Below, in pieces: positions 16,588-22,772 of a DNA stretch of 49,221 bases. The notes under the pieces are model-generated. The model saw only the letters and a list, made by a program, of their open reading frames with translations, did no database searches and was not told where the DNA came from. A program made the translations under genes and the position numbers. The stretch is taken from the NCBI GenBank assembly GCA_902762375.1, contig CACWNY010000047.1:1-49221 (forward strand), in the 5' to 3' direction. The stretch is from an uncultured Ruminococcus sp. Its GTDB lineage: Bacteria > Bacillota > Clostridia > Oscillospirales > Acutalibacteraceae. Numbering within the stretch: position 1 is the first letter of the stretch; every line of letters starts with the position of its first letter.

Positions 16588-16684
16588 AGGTTTAAAGGGT
16601 TGTCTTTGTCCCTTTGACCTCACCACTTTTTAAAAAAAGCGGACAAAAACTTTTCTGGAAAATTTGCTCTTGCAAATTTTGTCA
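16588..16684 (+). repeat. Degenerate palindromic repeat copy R11 in a 5' leader
   Basis: A decayed forward copy: AAAGGG...CCCTTT, a P4-like CACTTTTT/AAAAAGCGG and AAAATTTGC/GCAAATTTT in changed order. It makes up most of the untranslated leader between the promoter at 16573 and the ribosome binding site at 16688. Confidence 0.65.
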
Positions 16685-16702
16685 AAAAAGGAGATGTACA
16701 AT

Positions 16703-17857
16703 ATGGCTGATAAAAAAAATACCGCCAAAAAAGGCGGTTCAGGAAAGATAATCGCATTCATTCTGGCACTGGTACTGATTTCAGGAACATTTTACACAGT
16801 ATACTATCTGCTCAACAGAGGCAAGCGTGTAGTGAACAACCATTCCGAAACACCTACCACCACACAAGCAACTGAACTCACAACAGGTCATACCGTCAAA
16901 GAAACCATCATGCCAAAGCTGGAAACTGACGACAAATCTGACGGCTATCTTGACGGTGCTGTTTACATATGGCAGAACAAGGGTTATGAAGTATTCAAAG
17001 GCACAGTCAACGACGCTCATACTTATGCCGACAGTATCAATAATTATAAAAAGCTGTTGGGTAAAAATTACAAGGTATACAATATGGTTATCCCCAGTGC
17101 AACGGAAATCTCTTTACCTGAAAGATTAAGCAAGAAAATTTCTAACTTACAGATGGAGAATATCAACGCTATTATTTTACGCCTTTCTCCAGATGTCACC
17201 CCTGTCGACACCTATGAAACGCTCGGACAACACCGCAACGATGAAACACCGCTTTACTACAATACGGATAAACTCTGGACACAATACGGTGCTTATTATG
17301 CGTATACAGCATTAACCAAAGTTCTTGATGTCAAACCGATACAGATTGACACTTTAATCAGCAGTACAGCCGATTATAATTTTCTGGGTTCTCATGTCAA
17401 GGCAACCGTTTCCAAAGAAACCAAAAACGGTAATCCCATGCTGATAAGCAATCCCGATACGGTAATTTACTACAATCTTCCCGATACCGCAATCGTGACC
17501 GCACTTATTCAGGGTGAAGAAATTCCTGTAGCAATGCCCTACTATAATTCTGAACTGACTGACGGTCTTGCTCCGTCTGATATCTATGCCACAAAAGACT
17601 GTGCGTATACCGTTATCCAGAACAACGCTGTACAAAGTGGAAAGATTGCCGTTGTCACGGATAAATACGGCTATGCGTTAGCACCTTTCCTTTGTCGAAA
17701 TTACAGCGAAGTCCATCTGATTGACATCGACAACTTTGCCAGAAATTTGCGGACTTATCTTGAAGAAAATAAAATTACCAATGTTCTTTATCTCAACGGA
17801 ATTATGTCCGCCAATTCTGTTTCCAAAACTTCTGAAATGGACGCTATGTTTCAGTAA
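16703..17857 (+). CDS. DHHW/SGNH-like membrane-anchored protein with altered motif
   Basis: 384 residues. A lysine-rich N terminus, one membrane segment (about 15-38) and a Thr-rich linker lead to an extracellular domain. Features such as a YLDGAVYIW start, YYNTDKLWTQYGAYYAYTAL and a late APFLCRNYSEVHLIDIDNF match the layout of DHHW-family proteins, which resemble AlgJ/AlgX SGNH acetyltransferases. The family signature T-D-H-H-W reads T-D-K-L-W here, so the catalytic pair may be lost. ATG 16703 has AAGGAGAT at 16688-16695, and this start is preferred over upstream codons. The TAA stop leads straight into TTCGTAATGCG repeats. A cell-surface polymer role is inferred from the family only. Confidence 0.68.
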   Translation: MADKKNTAKKGGSGKIIAFILALVLISGTFYTVYYLLNRGKRVVNNHSETPTTTQATELTTGHTVKETIMPKLETDDKSDGYLDGAVYIWQNKGYEVFKGTVNDAHTYADSINNYKKLLGKNYKVYNMVIPSATEISLPERLSKKISNLQMENINAIILRLSPDVTPVDTYETLGQHRNDETPLYYNTDKLWTQYGAYYAYTALTKVLDVKPIQIDTLISSTADYNFLGSHVKATVSKETKNGNPMLISNPDTVIYYNLPDTAIVTALIQGEEIPVAMPYYNSELTDGLAPSDIYATKDCAYTVIQNNAVQSGKIAVVTDKYGYALAPFLCRNYSEVHLIDIDNFARNLRTYLEENKITNVLYLNGIMSANSVSKTSEMDAMFQ

Positions 17858-17928
17858 TTCGTAATGCGTAATTCGTAATGCGTAATTACATTTTCATCAT
17901 GACCAACATAAAAATCAGAACAACTTTC

Positions 17929-18031
17929 GAACAAAGTGAACTTAAAAGTTTTTGTCGAACTTTTTTCAAAAAGTTCGTGGGGTTCAGGGGCAAAGCCCCT
18001 GATAGGATTGTTAAGGGCAACGCCCTTAACC
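17929..18031 (-). repeat. Palindromic repeat copy R12 before the Nudix gene
   Basis: P4 in the GAACTTTTT/AAAAAGTTC form, P3 TCAGGGGC/GCCCCTGA and P2 GTTAAGGGC/GCCCTTAAC, directly before the AAAGGAGG of the next gene. Upstream, 17855-17888 carries two tandem ATTCGTAATGCGTA units. Confidence 0.82.
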
Positions 18032-18053
18032 TGTAATGAAAGGAGGAAAAAAT

Positions 18054-18782
18054 ATGCTTGGTACGATTGCCGATATTGCTATATTAGGAAAAATTTCGCC
18101 GAAAGGTGTCTATACAGGCTACATTGTCAAATGCGTTGACAAAAAATACAGGCGTTCCAGTATCGTTATTTTTTCCTCTCAGGAATTGAGTGACACTGTT
18201 CACTGTATGATTATTGCTACTACACAACTTAATAACAATATCAAATTTATTGCTGCTCCTGTCGGCGAAGTCTACTATGAACCCGATATTAAAGATCTCC
18301 TCAAAGAAGTGAGGAATGTTCGGTATCATCGCCTGAGTTGTCTGTATGAAAAATCATGCGGAGCGATTGTATTCCACCATTTTAAAGACGGCGTGAAAGT
18401 GTTGCTGGTCAAAAACAAAAACGGTAAATACTGGAGTTTTCCCAAAGGTCATATGGAAAAAGGCGAAAGTGAACATCAGACCGCTGCCCGTGAAATTAAA
18501 GAGGAAACAGGTTTAACCGTCTGCTTCTATGACAATTACCGACAAATCAGTGACTATATTCCTTTCGGTAAAATCCGAAAAAGGGTGGTCTTTTTTCTGG
18601 CAGAGGCAAAATGTGCGAATGTCAGAATACAGCGTTCCGAAATTGATACTTATACATGGGTGTCCTTTCAACAGGCACAATCTATGTGTCGCTATGAAAA
18701 CGATATCCGAGTTCTGAAAAAAGCGGAAAGTATGCTGAATACCCCTAACAAAAAATTGGTGAGAAAAAATCCTGTTCAGTAA
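18054..18782 (+). CDS. Nudix hydrolase with extra N-terminal domain
   Basis: 242 residues. The Nudix box GHMEKGESEHQTAAREIKEE begins at Gly132 and fits GX5EX7REUXEEXGU completely, so metal and pyrophosphate binding are intact. The flanking WSFPKG suggests the MutT/dinucleoside-polyphosphate hydrolase side of the family. The first 100 residues form a separate alpha/beta region I do not recognise. The substrate is unknown. ATG 18054 is chosen because AAAGGAGG lies seven bases before it; an upstream ATG (18036) would place that site inside the gene. The stop codon and last codons overlap the terminator stem. Confidence 0.9.
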   Translation: MLGTIADIAILGKISPKGVYTGYIVKCVDKKYRRSSIVIFSSQELSDTVHCMIIATTQLNNNIKFIAAPVGEVYYEPDIKDLLKEVRNVRYHRLSCLYEKSCGAIVFHHFKDGVKVLLVKNKNGKYWSFPKGHMEKGESEHQTAAREIKEETGLTVCFYDNYRQISDYIPFGKIRKRVVFFLAEAKCANVRIQRSEIDTYTWVSFQQAQSMCRYENDIRVLKKAESMLNTPNKKLVRKNPVQ

Positions 18783-18811
18783 ACGGTAAGGTTACTGAAC
18801 AGGATTTCTTT
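18768..18811. terminator. Bidirectional terminator between Nudix and AIM24 genes
   Basis: Fifteen-base arms AATCCTGTTCAGTAA and TTACTGAACAGGATT (18768-18782 and 18792-18806), with TTTCTTT after the + side and a run of T on the - side. The first arm includes the end of the Nudix gene. It serves two converging genes. Confidence 0.9.
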
Positions 18812-18854
18812 AATCTGCTATCTGAAAGAATAACTATTGATTGCCAATCCTTTT

Positions 18855-19532
18855 TTAACTGCTGGTACGCATATAAGGACGCATACTTGCTGCCAGTGTG
18901 GAAAGCGGGTGTGACTGGAGATATACTTTACCAGGTCCTGTAAGAACGGTATTGAAAAGTCCTTCACCGCCAAGTAAGATATTCTTTGCTCCTTTAATAC
19001 GCTGTATCTCCATCGTACAGGTTTCTTCCAGTGCCGCTACATTACCTGTATCAACAATGATTTTCTGTCCTTTCTGGAGAACATACTCTTTGCAATAACC
19101 GTCAATTTCGATAAATGCTTTACCGTTACCTGAAATTTTCTGCATGATAAATCCTTCACCGCCGAAAAATCCTGCACCAAGATTTTTGTTCAGGAATATC
19201 GACAACTCCACGCCTGTTGAACTGGCAAGAAATCCTGTTTTCTGTACGATAAGTCCTCTAGTGGGAGTGATGTCAAATGCCAACACTGTACCTGCAAATG
19301 TGGGAGCAATGGTAATAAATCCATCTCCGCCTTGTGCCGTATAGATATTCTGAAACGCATTTTCACCGCTGAACATCTTTGAAAAACCTTTTTTGATACC
19401 GCCTGCTTTGGTTTCCATTGTAAGATTAGGCGACATCCAGACCATACCGCCGTTTTGTGTGATAATTGACTCCCCGTTAGCTAATGATACCTCTAAAATG
19501 GGGAACATTCCACCTTCAATATTGTACTGCAT
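18855..19532 (-). CDS. AIM24 family protein
   Basis: 225 residues matching the AIM24/TIGR00266 family: MQYNIEGG start, LANGESIITQNGGMVWMSP, repeated Gly-rich beta turns such as GGEGF and LGGEGLFN, and GPGKVYLQSHP near the end. The fold is a beta-sandwich related to tryptophan RNA-binding attenuator (TRAP)-like proteins. Bacterial function is unknown, and no enzyme motif is visible. ATG 19532 is preceded by AGGAGG. Codons upstream to 19610 belong to the promoter region. Confidence 0.9.
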   Translation of the reverse strand: MQYNIEGGMFPILEVSLANGESIITQNGGMVWMSPNLTMETKAGGIKKGFSKMFSGENAFQNIYTAQGGDGFITIAPTFAGTVLAFDITPTRGLIVQKTGFLASSTGVELSIFLNKNLGAGFFGGEGFIMQKISGNGKAFIEIDGYCKEYVLQKGQKIIVDTGNVAALEETCTMEIQRIKGAKNILLGGEGLFNTVLTGPGKVYLQSHPLSTLAASMRPYMRTSS

Positions 19533-19581
19533 AGAATACCTCCTGGAAAAATTAATGATAATACCTAAAGTATTTGACATT

Positions 19582-19610
19582 ATTATAACATAATTATCAT
19601 TTATTGACAA
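19582..19610 (-). promoter_or_regulatory. SigA-type promoter of the AIM24 gene
   Basis: On the - strand: TTGTCA (19605-19610), 17 bases, TATAAT (19582-19587), about 43 bases before the start codon. Confidence 0.8.
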
Positions 19611-19625
19611 GTCAATTTGCCAAAA

Positions 19626-20246
19626 TTATAAATTTATTTTTTCCCACGCTTCCTCATCAAATACAAGATTTTTGAAATAATATTTTTTATCTTCCTCAGT
19701 AATTGTTCTGATGATTTTACAAGGATTTCCTGCCACAATGCTGTTGTCGGGAATATCTTTATTGACAACACTTCCTGCACCAATAACACAATTATCCCCT
19801 ATGGTAACTCCTGGTAAAATTACACTGTTACCGCCTACCCATACATTATTTCCGATTTTTATGGGCATACCATATTCATAACCAAGTTTTCTTGGTGTCG
19901 GGTGTACGGGGTGACCTGCCGTATAAACCGCTACATTCGGAGCAAATAATACATTGTCGCCGATTTCCACTTTTTCTACATCAAGAATAATACAATTATA
20001 GTTTGTGTAAAAATTATCCCCGACAAAAATATTTTTTCCGTAATCACAATAAAACGGTTGTGTCAGACAAATATTTTTTCCACATTTTCCTAACATCTGT
20101 CTGGTAAGTTTATCTAATGTTTCTTTATCACAGCAATCTGTTCGGTTGAATGTCTGAACTATTTTTCTGTTTTCCAGCAACTGCAAAAATACTTCTTCAT
20201 CAGTAATATATGCCATACCTTTATCTCTTCTTGTACAATTATCCAT
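19626..20246 (-). CDS. Sugar O-acetyltransferase (maltose/galactoside acetyltransferase type)
   Basis: 206 residues of the left-handed beta-helix acetyltransferase family. Hexapeptide repeats (IGNNVWVGGNSVILPGVTIG and neighbours) run from about residue 70 to 180. The family's catalytic His is in the segment YTAGHPVHP. Known members use acetyl-CoA to acetylate maltose, galactosides or similar sugars; the real substrate here is unknown. ATG 20246 has AAAGGAG at suitable spacing. It stands alone; no sugar uptake genes flank it. Upstream lies repeat R13, which may carry its promoter (TTGTCA and TATAAT with an over-long 19-base spacer on the - strand). Confidence 0.92.
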   Translation of the reverse strand: MDNCTRRDKGMAYITDEEVFLQLLENRKIVQTFNRTDCCDKETLDKLTRQMLGKCGKNICLTQPFYCDYGKNIFVGDNFYTNYNCIILDVEKVEIGDNVLFAPNVAVYTAGHPVHPTPRKLGYEYGMPIKIGNNVWVGGNSVILPGVTIGDNCVIGAGSVVNKDIPDNSIVAGNPCKIIRTITEEDKKYYFKNLVFDEEAWEKINL

Positions 20247-20267
20247 TTGAACAACTCCTTTAAATTA

Positions 20268-20450
20268 ATGCGTAATGCGTAATTCGTAATTATAGAAAAG
20301 CAACTTACAGCTATGACAATTAAAAGTTTTTGTCCACTTTTTTTAAAAAGTGGGCAGGGTCAAGGGGCGGCAGCCCCTTGTGGGATTTTTAAGGGCGAAG
20401 CCCTTAAACTCCTCAAATCCAAACAAAATTTGCCAAAGCAAATTTTGAAA
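20268..20450 (-). repeat. Palindromic repeat copy R13
   Basis: Starts with TAATGCGTAATGCGTAATTCG and AGCTATGACAATTAAAAG, then P4 CCACTTTTT/AAAAAGTGG, P3 CAAGGGGC/GCCCCTTG with loop GGCA, P2 TTTAAGGGC/GCCCTTAAA with loop GAA, and P1 AAAATTTGC/GCAAATTTT. It separates two divergent genes. Confidence 0.85.
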
Positions 20451-20492
20451 ATCATTAAATTATAAGCAAATTGTAAAATCAACTGATGACGG

Positions 20493-20521
20493 TTGAATTT
20501 AGCATTATCTTGTGATATGAT
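20493..20521 (+). promoter_or_regulatory. SigA-type promoter of the 20554 gene
   Basis: TTGAAT (20493-20498), 17 bases, TATGAT (20516-20521), 33 bases before the start codon. Confidence 0.75.
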
Positions 20522-20553
20522 AAATATATACTTATTAAGATAAGGAGAATTTT

Positions 20554-21381
20554 ATGAGAAAAACAAGCCTAAAACTGACCTCTTTGATTTTGACCTTTAT
20601 GATGGTCTGTTCCGTAGCCACTTTCAGCGTATATGCTGACCCCGATGACAACACAATTTCTTACAACGATAATACTGTTTCTGACGGTGGCGGAGACAAT
20701 CCCATAGTGGTTGACCCTGAACCCTATTCGTCGGTGGTTGACCCTGAACCTTATGTTCCCCCTGTGGTTGACCCTGAACCTACACCGTCCTATAACGATA
20801 ACCCCATCAGTGTTCCCGATTCTTCCTACGATGACGGTCAAAATAATGACAACCCTGAACCGCCTTATTCTTATGATGACGGCAATAGTCAACAGGAAAT
20901 ACCTCCGGATAACCCTGAACCAAACATTAATTATGACGCAGATTACTATAATAATATGTATGGCGGTAATGTTATCGACTATGATATCAACAGCGATTTT
21001 AATGACGACTATCAGAATGCTATTGTTGACAATTATAATCCTGGTATGTCATTTGAAGAATTTGAAATGGCTACCGACTATCAGTCTGCTACCGCAGTCG
21101 TTGATAAAACTGTAGATATGTATAACAGTAACGGCAGTATCAAAGAACAAAATCTTTCTAAAAAAGACTGGCAGGAAATCAGCCTCAGTTTTGATAAGGG
21201 CAATGCAAACGGTACAGGAGATTTCAGTTTCATTAAAAACAACAATTCCGACCAGGACAGTAATTTCTCTATTCTGTTTCTGATTGTCGGTATACTTTTC
21301 ATTCTGACTGCTGTTTCCATCATTCTCTATATGATTATCAGCTCTGCAAGACGCAAGAAAAAATCGAACACTACTTCTTAA
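20554..21381 (+). CDS. Secreted, low-complexity, C-terminally membrane-anchored protein
   Basis: 275 residues. A signal peptide (about 1-28, ending SVYA) is followed by a low-complexity region of VVDPEP and YNDN repeats to about residue 130. An acidic, Asn/Tyr-rich domain, a transmembrane helix (about 240-264) and a basic end RRKKK complete a type I membrane layout. No enzyme motif or known domain is visible. The Pro-rich part could span the cell wall. Start ATG follows AAGGAGAA. The stop TAA is part of the TTAAAGGGC arm of repeat R14. Confidence 0.78.
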   Translation: MRKTSLKLTSLILTFMMVCSVATFSVYADPDDNTISYNDNTVSDGGGDNPIVVDPEPYSSVVDPEPYVPPVVDPEPTPSYNDNPISVPDSSYDDGQNNDNPEPPYSYDDGNSQQEIPPDNPEPNINYDADYYNNMYGGNVIDYDINSDFNDDYQNAIVDNYNPGMSFEEFEMATDYQSATAVVDKTVDMYNSNGSIKEQNLSKKDWQEISLSFDKGNANGTGDFSFIKNNNSDQDSNFSILFLIVGILFILTAVSIILYMIISSARRKKKSNTTS

Positions 21382-21490
21382 AGGGCTACCGCCCTTTAAC
21401 ATCCTGTTTTAAGGGCTACCGCCCTTAAAAATCCTGTCCACTTTTTTGAAAAAAAGTGGACAAAAAACTTTCAAGTATCATAGCTATAGG
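21378..21490 (+). repeat. Palindromic repeat copy R14 with doubled P2
   Basis: Two P2 stems (TTAAAGGGC/GCCCTTTAA and TTTAAGGGC/GCCCTTAAA, both with loop TACC), no P3, then P4 CCACTTTTTT/AAAAAAGTGG and CATAGCTATAGG. The stop codon of the preceding gene is inside the first arm. Confidence 0.83.
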
Positions 21491-21519
21491 TTATTTTTCT
21501 ATAACAAAAGGGTAATCAT

Positions 21520-21540
21520 TTATTTGTAGGCTTTGTTCAA
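21520..21540 (-). pseudogene. tnpB: tnpB remnant, first six codons only
   Basis: TTG start with GAGGTGAG upstream, reading MNKAYK then TAA. The first residues agree with the conserved N terminus of TnpB, the RNA-guided nuclease of IS200/IS605 elements. Nothing else of the gene remains. Confidence 0.5.
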
Positions 21541-21579
21541 TGCTTCTCACCTCTTATCATAGCAGATATTTACAACTGT

Positions 21580-21608
21580 ATTCTATCATTATATTTTTGA
21601 GATGTCAA
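21580..21608 (-). promoter_or_regulatory. Intact-looking promoter of the tnpB relic
   Basis: TTGACA (21603-21608), 17 bases, TAGAAT (21580-21585), reading on the - strand towards repeat R14 and, beyond it, antisense to the 20554-21381 gene. Confidence 0.65.
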
Positions 21609-21790
21609 TCCATTCTCAGCCCTTACGGGCTGATGGCAATTCATCCCCGACCTATAGAGGTCGGAGTCTTCTTGCCGTTTCAGGATAAAACATTTTTTCA
21701 TTAATCTAAATAGAAAAACTTTATCTCAATATTTTGTTAATTAGTCATAAAATTTCTGCAATATAAAGGATTATTTGTCGGAAAATTTTT

Positions 21791-22002
21791 CTACCCGAAC
21801 GGTCGGCATTATTTTCTGAAATGCGTAATTATAGAAAAACGACCTGTAGCTATGACAATTAAAAGTTTTGTCCACTTTTTCAAAAGTGGTGGGGTCAAGG
21901 GGCAAAGCCCCTTGTGGGATTTTTAAGGGCGAAGCCCTTAAAATCAAAATTTGCGTCAGCAAATTTTGACAATAACTATTTGCTTTTCAACCGCTCAAGT
22001 AG
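21791..22002 (-). mobile_element. MITE-like complete copy R15 with terminal inverted repeats
   Basis: 212 bases with ends CTACCCGAACGGTCG and the inverse of CTACTTGAGCGGTTG. The internal order matches R6 (10273-10500): ATGCGTAATTATAG, AGCTATGACAATTAAAAG, P4 CCACTTTT/AAAAGTGG, P3 CAAGGGGC/GCCCCTTG, P2 TTAAGGGC/GCCCTTAA, P1 CAAAATTTGC/GCAAATTTTG and TTTGCTTTTCAACCG. P3 differs from R6 by a paired C-G to T-A change. The right end contains the stop codon of the gene at 21995. Confidence 0.7.
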
Positions 22003-22636
22003 AATCTTTTTTATTTTTAAGTGCCAGATTATGTAACAAAGCCGTAATGATTGCCATGACAAAACAGCCTGAAGTCATAAAAATTGCTGACAAAAGCCAT
22101 TGACCACCACGATTATAACGATAAAAATCGTCCCATATATGGTGCGTTACCATAAAAGCATAAACAAGACCGTATATCATCATGGGAATGGTTCCTATGA
22201 GAGACTGCGGTATGCTAATACAGTAAACATTCTCCAGAAAAACAAAAGAAAGCAATGCCAGAAGCGGTGTAATAGCATGAACGATAATCAGACTTCCCTG
22301 CATGACAAAAGTACCGTAAACAGGCATGAGAAATCCAACAGTAGCCGTCATCGTCAGCGTAACACAAGCCGTACCTACAAATTTGAACAGCAGTATTGCT
22401 TTGGGCAAACTTTCCGTTTTGCCAAGCAGTATGCGGATATCAGCGATTGCTACTGTAATGGACGCAATCGCTACCAGTATGTTGGAATCTGTGGTAAAAA
22501 AGCGGAAAGCGTCAACTCCGTGCTGAATAAGTACATTCGGTTCGGCAAAAAAATACGAAATTACCACACATACTGTAATCACAAAAATCAATAGGTTAGT
22601 TATCAAAGAAAGCATAGTCTTTTTTTTCGTCATCAT
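21995..22636 (-). CDS. Six-pass membrane protein (Pr6Pr-like)
   Basis: 213 residues with six hydrophobic helices and short loops. It has TTDSNILVAI after the first helix and HAITPLLALLSF in the fourth, which resembles the Pr6Pr/FAR-17a-AIG1-like group of six-pass integral membrane proteins. Biochemical function in bacteria is not established. ATG ATG at 22636/22633 is preceded by GAGGTGATG. The stop TGA is supplied by the inverted-repeat end of R15. The C terminus KNKKDST is therefore partly written by the element. Confidence 0.7.
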   Translation of the reverse strand: MMTKKKTMLSLITNLLIFVITVCVVISYFFAEPNVLIQHGVDAFRFFTTDSNILVAIASITVAIADIRILLGKTESLPKAILLFKFVGTACVTLTMTATVGFLMPVYGTFVMQGSLIIVHAITPLLALLSFVFLENVYCISIPQSLIGTIPMMIYGLVYAFMVTHHIWDDFYRYNRGGQWLLSAIFMTSGCFVMAIITALLHNLALKNKKDST

Positions 22637-22709
22637 ACGACATCACCTCATATAGAATTGTAGCACAATATTATCTATATAGCAAGACTTATTTTTATTC
22701 AAAAAAACA

Positions 22710-22738
22710 GTGACAACTCAAAAAATTTATGTTATAAT
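22710..22738 (+). promoter_or_regulatory. SigA-type promoter of the 22773 gene
   Basis: GTGACA (22710-22715), 17 bases, TATAAT (22733-22738), 34 bases before ATG 22773. Confidence 0.75.
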
Positions 22739-22772
22739 GAGTTTATCAATTTTTATAGGAGATGGTATATCT

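Larger units (their letters stand above)
21520..21690 (-). mobile_element. IS200/IS605-type relic with truncated tnpB start
   Basis: On the - strand, a hairpin pair (GGCAAGAAG...TTGCC enclosing CCGACCT/AGGTCGG at 21635-21676, and CAGCCC/GGGCTG at 21617-21632) is followed by a promoter TTGACA-17-TAGAAT (21580-21608) and an AGAGGTGAG site. A TTG codon at 21538-21540 then reads MNKAYK before a stop at 21520-21522. That hexapeptide is the usual beginning of TnpB proteins, and the hairpin resembles IS605-group end sequences I have seen. Past the sixth codon the sequence runs into repeat R14 material, so the rest of tnpB was lost. Confidence 0.55.
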
